In this document: positions 1 through 12,524 of the stretch, in pieces
Layout: each line of letters begins with the position of its first letter
How positions within the stretch are numbered: position 1 is the first letter of the stretch
Assembly: GCA_021378535.1 (NCBI GenBank)
Contig: JAACJV010000006.1
Location: 1-42,285, forward strand
Direction: 5' to 3'
Length of the DNA stretch: 42,285 bases
Source: Ureaplasma sp. Hg1
GTDB lineage: Bacteria > Bacillota_I > Bacilli_A > Mycoplasmatales > Mycoplasmoidaceae
Program-made: the position numbers and the translations under genes
Notes under the pieces: model-generated
Database searches by the model: none
What the model was told of the DNA's origin: nothing
Seen by the model: only the letters and a program-made list of their open reading frames with translations

Positions 1-312
1 ATGCTTTTTGATATCGAGGGTCAAGACATCCTTTTGGTTGAAGATATTGTCGATACTGCTAGAACAATTAAACAGGTAATCGAAATGTTACGCAAACGTA
101 ATCCTAAAAGTATTAAGTTATTAACACTCCTTGATAAAAAAGAAGGACGTAGGGTTGAATTAGAAGCGGATTTTGCTTGCTTTAATATCCCATTAGTCTT
201 TATTGTTGGATTTGGACTTGACTACCAAGAAATTATGCGTAATTTTCCATACATTGGAATTTTAAAAGAAGAGGTCTACTTAAAACCCGATAAAAAGGAT
301 AACGATAAATAA
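1..312 (+). CDS. hpt: Hypoxanthine phosphoribosyltransferase, C-terminal part (5' end outside window)
   Basis: This is the last 103 residues of a purine-salvage phosphoribosyltransferase, which joins hypoxanthine or guanine to PRPP to give IMP or GMP in the cytoplasm. The PRPP-binding loop is visible as LLVEDIVDTARTI near the start of the window. It is followed by the family's C-terminal block with FIVGFGLDYQEIMRNFPYIG. The first codon of the window is ATG but falls inside the conserved domain, so it is almost certainly internal and about 80 residues are missing upstream. The loop normally reads VEDI(I/V)DTG; here the Gly is Ala. The stop lies 1 nt before the ftsH start, so the two genes are probably co-transcribed, an hpt-ftsH pairing common in Firmicutes and mollicutes. 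Confidence 0.9.
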   Translation: MLFDIEGQDILLVEDIVDTARTIKQVIEMLRKRNPKSIKLLTLLDKKEGRRVELEADFACFNIPLVFIVGFGLDYQEIMRNFPYIGILKEEVYLKPDKKDNDK

Positions 313-313
313 T

Positions 314-2614
314 ATGAATTTTATAAAAAAATGAGCATTTAACAAGTTCGCTGCTAACGATGCAACAACAGTTGATAAAGCGCCACCTACAACCGGTGAC
401 GACTTATTACAACCAAAATCAGATAAGGAAAAAAAGACTAATAACGTTGGTACTAAACCTAGTAATGATTTACGTTCTGATGAAAGTAAGGAAATATCAA
501 AAAAGAAAGTTAAGAAATTAATAACTATTTTTGTAATTTTAGCTGTTATTGGAGCAATCCTTGGGGTTATTATATATTATGCTACTTTACCATCATCAAA
601 GCATATTAGTGTTGATCGTATAGCTCTAGAAGACAACGCAAACGGCACAGCAATAGATATATATGATGGAAAAGACAAATATGTAATTAATACAGGCGAT
701 CAATCTAAGGCTTATTGACAAGTGTCTGGAATTGGAAATAAAATTAATGTAGTTGCTAATACTGAAAATAGTAGTGGAGATATTAGTTTTGATATGACAG
801 TTATATTGGCTGCAACAAATAATGGCCCGTCAAGTAGATACATTATTGGTAGTAGTGAAATAGATTCTTTCTATGATACGGCAAGTAAAACTACAACATA
901 TAGCTTTGTTAACGTTGCTCATAAAAACGATGTTCAACTTCAGGACTTTATAAGTTGAAGTAATAGAGTTTACAATAATGTTTTAACGCCAGCTGCACCG
1001 TTTGATTGATTTAGTTTAATTGCTTTATTATTCCCAATCCTATTGATTATTTTAATGGTTGTCATGTGAAGAAAAATGTACAAATCACAATCTGGTCAAG
1101 GAGCTGATTCAGTCTTTGGAATGGGTAAATCACAAGCTAAAATGGCTAAATCAAATGTTAAGTTTAGCGATGTTGCAGGAATCCAAGAAGAAAAAGAAGA
1201 ATTAATTGAAATTGTTGATTATCTAAAACAACCAGAAAAATATACTATTATGGGAGCAAGAACTCCTAAAGGTGTTCTTCTATATGGCCCACCAGGAACT
1301 GGTAAGACATTACTAGCTCGAGCAGTGGCAGGTGAAGCTGGCGTACCGTTCTTCCAAATATCAGGTTCAGCATTTGAAGATATGTTAGTTGGGGTTGGAG
1401 CTAAGCGAGTAAGAGATTTATTTCAAAAAGCACGAAAAGCATCACCAGCAATTATCTTTATTGATGAAATCGATTCAGTAGCATCTAAACGTGGTAAGAA
1501 CGATATAATGGGCGGCGGAGGCGGCGTCCAAGATCAAACCATTAATCAATTGTTGGCAGAAATGGATGGGTTTAATACCTCAACCGGAATTGTTGTAATG
1601 GCAGCTACTAACCGTCTTGACGTGTTAGATGAAGCAGTTTTACGACCAGGACGTTTTGATCGACGAATCCAAGTTACATTACCAGATATTAAAGAACGTT
1701 TAGCAATTTTAGAAATTCATAGTCGAAATAAAAATTTATCATCAAAAGTTAACTTAGGCGATATTTCAAGAAGAACACCAGGATTTAGTGGAGCGCAATT
1801 AGAAAACGTTTTAAATGAAGCAACCCTATTAGCTGTCCGACGTGATAGCACATCAATAAGTATGGGTGACATCGATGAAGCGATTGACCGTGTTATTGCA
1901 GGTCCTGCAAAACATAGTCGAGTAATAACTCCAGAAGAGAAAAAACAAATTGCATACCATGAAGCAGGACATGCTTTAGTTGGTTTACATACCAAAGGCG
2001 CAGACGTTGTTCAAAAGATTACGATTATCCCTCGGGGACAAGCCGCTGGTTATACATTACAAACTCCTGAAAAACAAGAATTACAAATTCAAAAGAAATC
2101 AGATTTATTAGGAATGGTTCGAGCTGCATTAGGTGGACGTGGATCAGAGGAAATGGTTTATGGACCAGACGCAGTTTCAACTGGCGCTAGTAACGACCTT
2201 TTCAAAGTAACAAACATTGTTCGTGCGATGGTTATGCAACTTGGTATGAGTCCATTAGGTATGACTCAGTTCGTACCGAGTGAAGGATCAATAAATCCTT
2301 ATTCGCAAAAATTATATTCTGAAGAAACTGCATTAGCAATTGATAAAGAAATTGATTTAATCATTGCAACTGAATATAAAAAGGCAATGACGATTCTAAA
2401 AGGCAATCGTAAAGAATTAGATTTGATTGTTGAAACATTATTGTTACTTGAAACAATTGTTAAACCACAAATTGATTACATTCACAAAAACTTAAAGTTA
2501 CCTGAAGAAGCAATTGAAGCTAAAGAACAAATTATTGCTGATAAAAAAGCAGCAGCAGAAGCAGATAAAAATGATGCAGAAGCAAGTAATTCAACTATAG
2601 CGAATCCTTCTTAA
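314..2614 (+). CDS. ftsH: ATP-dependent membrane zinc metalloprotease FtsH
   Basis: A 766-residue membrane-anchored AAA+ protease that extracts and degrades membrane and misfolded proteins. Order of parts: a polar cytosolic head of about 65 residues, TM1 at about 67-90, an extracytoplasmic segment, TM2 at about 233-252, then the AAA domain with Walker A GPPGTGKT at about 325-332 and Walker B IIFIDEID. The peptidase domain carries the zinc motif HEAGH at about 549-553 and the block [17 protein letters not shown] codons at residue 7, just before the extracytoplasmic domain and around TM2 read as Trp and give one continuous frame. The ATG at 314 is chosen because it gives the cytosolic head and TM1 and sits directly after hpt. 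The acidic, alanine-rich C-tail is ordinary for mollicute FtsH. A terminator follows. Confidence 0.96.
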
Positions 2615-2630
2615 TATTTAAATACAAGAT

Positions 2631-2661
2631 AAAAGTTTTAATCAAACGATTAAGACTTTTT
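2631..2661 (+). terminator. Intrinsic terminator after ftsH
   Basis: Arms 2631-2643 and 2648-2660 form a 13-bp stem with one G-U pair around an AAAC loop. The 3' arm ends in a short T run. It separates hpt-ftsH from the rhodanese-serS group. Confidence 0.8.
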
Positions 2662-2730
2662 ATTACCTATTTTCATCAATCATAGTAGAATATAAATATA
2701 TTTAATACAAACATAAGGAGTATTTATCAT

Positions 2731-3033
2731 ATGGACATAAGAAACATAGACATCAAATCAGCTATTAGAGTTAACGATAAAAAACACATTTTAATTGACG
2801 TAAGAAAAATTGAAGATTTTAAAATAGCAACAATTCCTAATGCTATAAACATCCCTGTTGGCGAAATGTTAATTGAAATTAATAGATTAGATAAAGCAAA
2901 AAAATATTACCTTTTTTGTAATTCTGGACACAAGTCGCAAATTGCTACAAACATTTTAGAAAAAAATGGATTTGAAGCATACAACATTGTTGGTGGCTAT
3001 AGTGCATATCTTGAATATCAAAAAACTAAATAG
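2731..3033 (+). CDS. Single-domain rhodanese-like protein
   Basis: A 100-residue rhodanese-fold protein. Visible features are LIDVRKIEDF (the DxR motif at about 23-25), IPNAINIPVGE, the active-site loop FCNSGHKSQ with the candidate sulfur-carrying Cys at residue 63, and GFEAYNIVGGY near the end. Stand-alone rhodaneses carry persulfide sulfur for tRNA thiolation, iron-sulfur repair or detoxification; nothing here picks one. The start is supported by AAGGAG about 10 nt upstream. serS follows after 9 nt, so they are likely co-transcribed. The nearby mnmE (wobble uridine modification) makes a role in tRNA sulfur transfer conceivable, but this is inference. Confidence 0.88.
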   Translation: MDIRNIDIKSAIRVNDKKHILIDVRKIEDFKIATIPNAINIPVGEMLIEINRLDKAKKYYLFCNSGHKSQIATNILEKNGFEAYNIVGGYSAYLEYQKTK

Positions 3034-3042
3034 GGGAATGAC

Positions 3043-4320
<1,278 letters not shown>

Positions 4321-4326
4321 AATTAT

Positions 4327-4986
4327 ATGAAGGGTTATTTTATTAGCTTCGAGGGGCCAGACGGTTGTGGAAAATCAACCATTATAAAAGCATTGATTAT
4401 TAAATTACAAAAGAAATTTAATAATTTTAATATTGTTGCTACAAGAGAACCAGGCGGTAACAATAATGTGATTGCTGAGGATATTAGAAATATTGTTCTA
4501 AACAAAATGGATTATAAGATTGTTCCTCGTGCTGAAGCATTATTATTTGCAGCAAGTCGCGCCCAGCATGTGGATGACTTTATTTTGCCGCATCTAGATA
4601 AAGGAGATATCGTCCTTTGTGATCGTTTTATTGATTCATCACTAATCTATCAAGGAATTGGTCGTGGTCTTGGATTTGCTAAAGTTTTAGCAATAAATGA
4701 ATTTGCAGCTAAAAAAATATTTCCAGACCTTACTATTCTTTTGTTAGTGAAACCTGAAATTGGGTTGAAACGAATTCAAGATAATAAGTTACGTGAAACC
4801 AATCGTTTAGATGAAGACGAACTTCAATTCCATCAAAAAAATTATCAAGGTTATTTAACATTAATTAAAACTTATCCAGAAAGGATAGTTGAAGTCAATG
4901 CTAATGTTAAATTTGAAGAAGTACTAGAACAAACATATCAAATTATAGTTAAAAAATTAAACGAATGGTCAAACGCTCATGAATAA
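4327..4986 (+). CDS. tmk: Thymidylate kinase
   Basis: A 219-residue dTMP kinase that makes dTDP for DNA synthesis. The P-loop is FEGPDGCGKST at about 8-18. ATREPGG gives the substrate loop, PRAEALLFAASRAQH the TMP-binding block and LCDRFIDSSLIYQG the DR(Y/F) motif. The start lies 6 nt after serS. Its last 8 nt overlap the next gene, and the tmk-holB pairing is the usual one in Firmicutes, although the yaaQ/yaaR genes often found between them are missing. Confidence 0.96.
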   Translation: MKGYFISFEGPDGCGKSTIIKALIIKLQKKFNNFNIVATREPGGNNNVIAEDIRNIVLNKMDYKIVPRAEALLFAASRAQHVDDFILPHLDKGDIVLCDRFIDSSLIYQGIGRGLGFAKVLAINEFAAKKIFPDLTILLLVKPEIGLKRIQDNKLRETNRLDEDELQFHQKNYQGYLTLIKTYPERIVEVNANVKFEEVLEQTYQIIVKKLNEWSNAHE

Positions 4987-5797
4987 TATAATAAGTAATT
5001 TCAAAAACAAAAATAATTTTCCGCACTCTCTATTATTAATAGAAACAAAAATAAGCAATACAAAGAAATTTATTGACGATTATTTAAAAGCTTTGTTATG
5101 TGATAATAATCCAGCTTGTGAAAAGTGCCAGTGATGTAAAAAAATTAATAACCATAATTATTATGATCTTATTATCTGTGATGGATCATACAGTATGATT
5201 AAGAAGGAATCAATATTAAGCCTTCAAAATCGTTTTAACCGCCCTGCTTTAGAGCAAAAGGGAATTAAAGTGTATCTTATTAAAAAAGTTGAAAACACTT
5301 CTAAGCAAGCGGTTAATTCATTATTAAAGTTTTTAGAAGAACCACCACCAAATACTTACGCCATATTAACAACTAAAAACGAGGGAGCAATTGTAAGCAC
5401 GATTATAAGCAGATGCCAAAAATTACGACTTCCATCAGATAATGAGGCGTTCGATAAGCTAATGCATGAACACAAGGTTCCATCATCAAAAAGTGATATT
5501 TTAAAACAACTATTCTATAACATTGATAATATTGTTCCATTTATCGAAAGCGGCTTAATGGATACAATTAGTAAATTGGGAAACGAAATGATTAGTGCAG
5601 GAAACGATATTCAACTACTGAAATCATGTTTAAATAATTTTAAAAAATTATCTTATGTTGAAATTGAGCAATTACTTCATTGGATTATTTGTTTGTTAGA
5701 TCATCAAGACTCTCAACAATTTCTTGAATTAGCTGAAAACACTAAACATAATCCTAATAAAATTATGTTATTTAATCAAATTATGCAAACTATCTAA
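4979..5797 (+). CDS. holB: DNA polymerase III subunit delta prime
   Basis: A 272-residue clamp-loader subunit. The ATG at 4979 overlaps the tmk stop. A TGA-encoded Trp lies inside a four-cysteine zinc cluster (Cys 41, 47, 50, 53; the last three in ACEKCQWC). The AAA+ core is recognisable from the sensor-1 region KVENTSKQAVNSLLKFLEEP and from TYAILTTKNEGAIVSTIISR with an SRC-type arginine finger (ISRCQKLRLP). No intact Walker A is visible near the N-terminus, as is typical of delta prime. The C-terminal helical collar part is divergent. Together with tmk and the downstream mnmE it forms a tight housekeeping run. Confidence 0.92.
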
Positions 5798-5816
5798 ATT
5801 TAAAGGGGGTATCATT

Positions 5817-7151
5817 ATGGAAACTATTGTCGCGTTAGCTACAAGCCCAATGAATTGCGCTATTCACATTATTAGGGTTTCAGGCTTTGACACCTATGAT
5901 ATTTTCAATGCTGTTGTTAATAAACCAATATCAAAAGAAGGATATAAGATTAGTCGACGGAAAATTTTTGATGATAAACAAGTTATAGATGACGTGTTAA
6001 TAAGTAAATTTGTAGCTCCAAAATCCTATACAGGTGAAGATTTAATTGAAATTAATTGTCACGGAGGAGTTGTTGTAGCTAATCAAATTATTAAACTATT
6101 AATTAAGCATGGAGCAGTTTTAGCCATGCCTGGAGAATTTAGTAAAAGAAGCTATTTGAATAATAAAATTAATTTGAATCAAGTAGAAGCAATTGATAAT
6201 TTGATTCATGCTAAAAATGAACTAGCAACAAAAGGCGCAATCACGGGCGTAATTGGTAAAATTACCCATGATTTAGACGAACTACATGACCAATTGTTTA
6301 ATATCATAGCAGCCATTGAAATTAACATTGATTATCCTGAATATGATGATATCCCAACAATGGATGTAAAACAAATTAAGCAATCAATTCTAGAGTTGAT
6401 TAAGAAAACTACTAAAATGGTTGATCAGTCAAAAATATTTCAACCCATTAACAATGGAATTAAGCTAGCTATTGTAGGTAAACCGAACGTTGGTAAGTCT
6501 TCTTTACTAAATGCTCTAATCAGGCAAGAAAAGGCAATTGTTAGTAATATTGCTGGAACAACTCGAGATGTGGTTGAAGCATCAATAAATATTAATAACA
6601 TAACTCTGCAAATTCTTGATACAGCAGGTTTAAGAGAAGGCAAAGATGAAATCGAGACAATGGGAATAGCTAAAACACGAGATGTTATTAAAAAAGCAGA
6701 TATGGTGCTATATTTACTAGATGGTTCCACCAAGTTAGATAGTTTAGATAAAGCCAACATTGAGTTAATTGGAAAGCAACATTACTTAATTGTTGTCAAT
6801 AAAAGCGATTTGTTAGATAAAGCACATAAAAAAAATAACAAATTCGTTTATATAAGTGCTAAAAAAAATCAAATTAATACTTTGATTAAGGCAATTGAAA
6901 AACAATTTCTAGTACAGGAATTCAATAAAGTTGATTTTCATGTATTACAATCAGTACGACAAATTGGTCTAATGCAGAATGTTGTTACTCTTCTAGAATC
7001 TAGTCTCGATGATTTAAATAATAATATTCCAGTTGATATGATGGTTAGCAAATTAGAAATAGCGAATTTAAAGATTAATGATATTCTAGGTGTTAGTGGC
7101 AACTATGATATTCTAGATGAATTGTTTAGTAAATTTTGTTTAGGGAAGTAA
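5817..7151 (+). CDS. mnmE: tRNA modification GTPase MnmE
   Basis: A 444-residue GTPase which, with MnmG, installs the carboxymethylaminomethyl group on wobble U34 of certain tRNAs. The N-terminal folate-binding domain includes TGEDLIEINCHGG and MPGEFSKRSYLNNKINLNQVEAI. The G domain has P-loop VGKPNVGKSSLLNAL (about residue 220), IAGTTRD (G2), LDTAGLR (G3) and VVNKSDL (G4). The protein ends in the diagnostic FCLGK, whose Cys is needed for catalysis. AAAGGGGG lies 7-8 nt before the ATG. mnmG is not in this window. Confidence 0.96.
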   Translation: METIVALATSPMNCAIHIIRVSGFDTYDIFNAVVNKPISKEGYKISRRKIFDDKQVIDDVLISKFVAPKSYTGEDLIEINCHGGVVVANQIIKLLIKHGAVLAMPGEFSKRSYLNNKINLNQVEAIDNLIHAKNELATKGAITGVIGKITHDLDELHDQLFNIIAAIEINIDYPEYDDIPTMDVKQIKQSILELIKKTTKMVDQSKIFQPINNGIKLAIVGKPNVGKSSLLNALIRQEKAIVSNIAGTTRDVVEASININNITLQILDTAGLREGKDEIETMGIAKTRDVIKKADMVLYLLDGSTKLDSLDKANIELIGKQHYLIVVNKSDLLDKAHKKNNKFVYISAKKNQINTLIKAIEKQFLVQEFNKVDFHVLQSVRQIGLMQNVVTLLESSLDDLNNNIPVDMMVSKLEIANLKINDILGVSGNYDILDELFSKFCLGK

Positions 7152-7155
7152 TAAA

Positions 7156-7965
7156 ATGAAATATAAAATTATTGATACACATAGTCACATTAATTGCGAA
7201 CCATTGTTAGGAGAAGCGGATGCTATTATTAAACATTGTTTAGTTGAGTCTATTTGTTTGAATGTAGTCGGAACAAACTATGAAAATAGTGTAATTGCAG
7301 TTGAACAAGCAAAAAAATATCCTAATGTTTTCGCAATTGTTGGGTTACATCCATGCGATGTTAATGAAGAAAGTCAAATAACTATTGATAAATTAGATCA
7401 ACTAATAAAAGAAAATATTAATTATATTGTAGCGATTGGAGAAATTGGTTTAGATTATCATTATCAACCAATGCCAAGTAAGGAATTACAAAAAAAATAT
7501 TTTTTGGCACAAATTAAATTAGCTGAAAAATATAACTTACCAATCGAATGCCATATTCGAGATGCGCATGATGATGCTGTAGAGCTATTAAAAGTACATA
7601 GTCCCAAATGTAAAGGTGTTATCCATTGTTTTGAAGATGAACCGAAATATGTTCCAATCTATTTAGAACTTGGTTATTATATTAGTGTTTCAGGTATTGT
7701 GACCTTTAAAAAAGCCGCTCGCTTAAACGAGGCTTTAGCTTTAATTAAACCAGATAAATTACTAACAGAAACCGATGGTCCATGGTTAGCACCTGTGCCC
7801 CATCGTGGCAAAACTAATTACCCATATTATGTGCAACATGTGAATAGTTATATTGCTAATAAATTAATGATTGATTTAGATGAATTAGAAAATCAATTAA
7901 TGTTAAATGCAAACGTTGTCTTTGGTTATAACCAAAAAATAAATAATATTAACTCCAAAAAATAA
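7156..7965 (+). CDS. tatD: TatD-family metal-dependent DNase
   Basis: A 269-residue TIM-barrel nuclease of the TatD/YcfH family. Metal ligands are visible in DTHSHIN, AIGEIGLDYH, ECHIRDAHDD, VIHCFEDE and TETDGPWLAP. These enzymes are 3'-5' exonucleases on DNA and RNA, linked to repair or nucleotide turnover; the cellular role in mollicutes is not settled. It starts 4 nt after mnmE, so it is probably translated from the same mRNA. It uses canonical TGG in the PWLAP motif although TGA is the commoner Trp codon in the window. Confidence 0.94.
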   Translation: MKYKIIDTHSHINCEPLLGEADAIIKHCLVESICLNVVGTNYENSVIAVEQAKKYPNVFAIVGLHPCDVNEESQITIDKLDQLIKENINYIVAIGEIGLDYHYQPMPSKELQKKYFLAQIKLAEKYNLPIECHIRDAHDDAVELLKVHSPKCKGVIHCFEDEPKYVPIYLELGYYISVSGIVTFKKAARLNEALALIKPDKLLTETDGPWLAPVPHRGKTNYPYYVQHVNSYIANKLMIDLDELENQLMLNANVVFGYNQKINNINSKK

Positions 7966-8019
7966 CTCTTTTATTGAGTAACTTATATTTATAAATCGTT
8001 GAATTATAGGTGAAATTTA

Positions 8020-11000
8020 ATGATTTTTTTTACAATTTTATTTTTTTCAAATATAATTATCAATATGTTAAATTTAATTAAAGAAATCTTACGATCATTA
8101 AAAAGGAATGTTTTAGCTGTTGTTAGCTTAATTTTACTAGTCTTTATGGCATCGTTTTTATTTACCAATATTAATGATACTACTGGTAATTTAAATCGTT
8201 CTTATAACAGTCTAGTTAGTGATGGGAATCTTCACGATCTTACTGTGGACGAAATGATGCCTGAAGGTGATCTTAATTTTAGTCATTATTATACTAGTGT
8301 TTCGGGGAATTTGTCTGAAACCACAACATATGAAAAAGTTAAAAATGATTTTTATAGTCCGTGATTTAAAATTTCCAAAAATGAAATACCTAAACTAACA
8401 TACGAAATTAAAGATGATCAAACTATTGAATTAGGTTCGAGTGATACCAATCCTAAAACTGGTCATATGCAAGTAACAATAGAATATAGTAAAGATGGAT
8501 TTTCTTCTAGTCCATTAACGATTGATTTGCAAGATTTAGGTTCACTGAATCCAGAATATAATTGAATTATCAATACTATGAACGCTGGTGACGGTGTTAA
8601 AGTTATGGGTTCATATGGTATTGATATGGATATTTATTTAGATCAAAGCTATTTGACTCCATATGATTTTTCTCAAAAAGGAAATTGAGTAAATCATACA
8701 AAAAAAGACGGAACATTGCAATATGATAAATTTGAAAACACTGTAAATCATTATAGTACTAAAATAGCGGACTTAACTCATACAAACGTATGAAGCGATG
8801 TTAATGATTGAAATTATGTTTCAACCGCAGGGAAATATCAAACATTCTATATGCAAAACTATGATAACAACAAATACAAACCTATGTTTGAAAAATCATA
8901 TAATAAGTATGTTAATGTAACGCAATTTACTTCATCTCAAAAGACTACTGAATCTGCTTTAAAGAAGGATATAGATACTTCGTTTGATGAACTTGCAAAC
9001 GAAATGGATGATGTTGTAGGCAAAAATAATTGGAAACGATATGAGGCGTTAGATATGACCACTTCAGATAGTGGAAACTTATATAAAATGATTAAAACAT
9101 CAAATCAAGATACAGTTGATAAAATTAAACTTTATTCAGGTACTAAATTAGATAATCCTACTAATGTAAGTTTATATACAAAAACCTTACAAAATGTTAT
9201 TAGCGATCCAAAATCTTATAAGAATCCTTCAAATATTGTAAACAAAAAAGAAATATCCGATACTTTCCTTTTCTTTTCTAAAGCTTCAAATCAAACATCA
9301 AAAGCTTCTACTTACACTAGTGCCTTTAAAAGATTAACAAATTTTAATGATCCCACTTGATCACAAGACATAGACACTATAACTACTGGGGCCTTAATCG
9401 AAAATAAAAATTATAAAGCAATAGTAACGTATAATGCAATGGATAATATAATGATGTCTGATTATTCATCTTTTAGTACAATTTTATCACCAGGTTTTGC
9501 AAAATCAAATAATAAAATTCCACTTAAACATAGTGTATGAGAAAGCCATCAAAATGATAATCAAGATGATTTCGATAATTGAATTTCAAATTTATCCAAA
9601 AATAGTCCAGAAAGTGTTGTTAACGTTGGTGGGTCAAAATATGTTGTCTTAGGAACAGGTTTAACACCTGATTTTATGTACCCTATTTTTAATGCACAAT
9701 ACTTAATGCCAGATGTAAAAACCCAAGCGTTGTTATATGTAAATGATAATGGATTTAATAATATTCATGATGCGCAACGTTCTGCTAGCACTGAACAATA
9801 TATTGTAGCTAAAACTAAATCAGGAGTTTCATTGCAAAGCACGTTAGATCAAATTAATGATTGAAGTGCCGTTCATATGAATTGACCGAGTAATATTGAT
9901 GCAGCGCATGGCGCTAAAGATATGACCAATAAATTAAATGTTTCGGCTGGAAGAGTTTCCTTTTTAGGATCTTTATTAAATGGTATTGATATTGTTTCGA
10001 CATTTCTAATTTCATTTGTAATTATTTTGTCTATTATTGTGGGATCAATTATTATTAGAAAATTTATTACTACAAATCGAATTAGTATTGCAATTATGAA
10101 GGCGAACGGTTATCGAAGCCGCGACATTACAAAAGCTTTAATGATTATTCCTGTCTTAATAACTGTGTTGGGTGGAATTCCAGGATACTTTATTGGTAAT
10201 TTAGCTCAATCAGGAACTATTTTATTATTTGGAGATTTTTGAACCGTACCAACAGATGTTATATCCTTTTCATGGGTAGCTTTTCTCGTAGTACTAATTG
10301 CACCTTGAATTATTTTTAGTGTAATTATTCTTGCTACAACTTTTTATTCGTTACGTGGAACTATTAGTGAATTAATGAAGGAGGGTAGTGAAGTTAAACC
10401 AAATATGCTAAGTAATGCAGCTAAGAAATCTGTTAACAAGCTTGGTGTAATGACTAAGTTAAGAACATCGGTAGCATTTCATTCGACGTGGAAATTATCC
10501 CTCTTAATGGTTATGACTGCTGCTGCAATCTCTAGCATTACCTTTAGTGTTTCAACACAAGCACAATTTAGCAATAGTCGTGATAAATCTTTTCAAGGTA
10601 AAAATTATGAATTTATGATGAATTTATATAGTCCTACCATTGAAGGTGGCCAATATATTGGAATGCCATTTGAAGATTTTGGTAAATCAGTTAATGGTGT
10701 ACCAAATACTAATGAATATTCTGTAGCTTCTCCCGATCAATCATGAGATTATTTGAATATATCATCAACATCAAAAGGGAACTTTAGAGAAAAGCCTAGT
10801 TTTATAGGGAAATATAATCCTACTACATTAGGTGCATACAATAGTTTAAGCTTTCCTTCAGAAACTGATTTGGGCAATATGAAAGTAGATCCTGAAATGC
10901 TAAAATATAAAGTTCAATCAAAAACGGCTTATGACCATGATTTAGGATTAGCTTTCCTTAATATCACTTCTAACCCGTGGCAAATTGCTGTTGCAATGAT

Positions 11001-12513
11001 GCCAAACAGTCAAAAGCAGATAGCGCAACAATCTTTTAATGATTTTATGGAGTATGTTTATAATAGTAATTTAGATTTGAAAAAATACATTACTAATGAT
11101 GGTACAACAAAAACACCCGAATGAAAATTTAAAGATGCTGATAAAAAACATAAAATAAACCAAACTACTTTTTTATCAGAAGATTTTGTAGGTGACGTAA
11201 TTAAAGCTTATAAGGATACTAAATGCAATACCACTGATTTTAAAATAGGTTATGATATTGTTCCGATTGAAAAAACCGATGAAACATATACCTATTTACA
11301 AGGCAGTGTTAACAATATTAATGGAAGTAAAAATTCAAAGGGATCAACAGTAACTGTAAATGGTATAAAAACCAACGATGATAAAGACCCGTCGAAAATT
11401 AAATTATATGATACTAATAACAATTATTTAAATGATGAATTAAATCAAACTTTAGGAAATAAGGTTTATCCGATTATTCCAAATGCTTTCGCAGCTCAAA
11501 ACTACAATTTGCATATAGGTGACAAAATAACTATTAACGCCGACAACAATGCTTATCGTAATCAAACCAACGCTGATATGGTAAAGAAATTCAATAATCA
11601 CAAGACTGCAACATTTAAAGTTATTGACATTACATCAACTTACTATGACAACGAATTTTATGCTAATCAAGATGACATAAATACAGCACTTGGTTATGTT
11701 ACCGATGCGACTAATAATTTTGAAAACAGAAATATTTATAACTCGATTGGGCAAGTTCCATTTAATGGAATTATTACACCCGAGAATCCTAAAAATAGCG
11801 TTCCTTATACTTTATATAATGGTCTTTCGTTGTATTCTCCATCAGGATTGTATCCGGCCACAGATAAATGAAATGAAAGTTTAGCTACAACAATGTTTGC
11901 TGGAGGGAAATCAACTGCAAATAATTCTACAGCTGTTATGGATTATATTAGCAAGGTTACTGGAATACCTTTAAAAGGAAATTCAGTACCATTAAAAGCA
12001 ACAAATTTATACAAATCAATTATTAAAATATATGGGAGCTCACCATTGGTAACAACGGTTTCAAATGTTAATAATAAGGCAATCACATTAAATACCTTTA
12101 ACCAATTAACGGATGCCACTCAGAAAATTTCATCCATCGTAATTGGTGTTATTGTTCCCATTTCCTTTTTAATGGTATTACTAATTGCATCAATGTTAAT
12201 TAGTGATGCAAGAAGATTAGTTGCAATGTTGAAGTCTTTAGGCTTTAGTGATCGTGAAGCCGCATCCACTTTCTTAGCAATTGACTTACCAATATTTGTT
12301 TTAGGATTATTAATTTCCTTACCATTTATCTATGTAATAAGTTTAATATTTAGTACAGTCGTATTTAATTTTGCTAATATATTATTAAGTGGTACAATAT
12401 CATGGTTAGGATATGGTTTAGCAGCTCTAGCGATGCTTGTTATCTTCTATATTACCTATCTATTTAGTAAATTATCAATCAAAAACATGAACTTAGTTCA
12501 AGAATTAAAATAA
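8020..12513 (+). CDS. Giant FtsX-like ABC transporter permease
   Basis: One frame of 1497 residues, continuous when TGA is read as Trp. An N-terminal TM (about 25-47, with VLAVVSLILLVFMASFLF) is followed by about 600 polar residues that must lie outside the cell. A four-helix FtsX-type block comes next (about 655-790) with the coupling sequence IAIMKANGYRSRDITKAL. A further TM at about 826-845 (SLLMVMTAAAISSITF) opens a second half. That half has about 520 extracytoplasmic residues and a C-terminal FtsX block (about 1371-1490) with VAMLKSLGFSDREAAS. This is a duplicated MacB/LolE-like layout; such permeases act on lipids, lipoproteins or peptides in the membrane rather than moving small solutes. 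The substrate cannot be told. AGGTGA precedes the ATG at 8020; ATG 8065 is an alternative start. The ATPase follows after 11 nt. Confidence 0.88.
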
Positions 12514-12524
12514 GGAGTATTATC

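Noticed and set aside
8362-9675. Series of broken permease genes between 8020 and 12513
   Set aside because: All interruptions are TGA; reading them as Trp gives one continuous protein, as in every housekeeping gene here.
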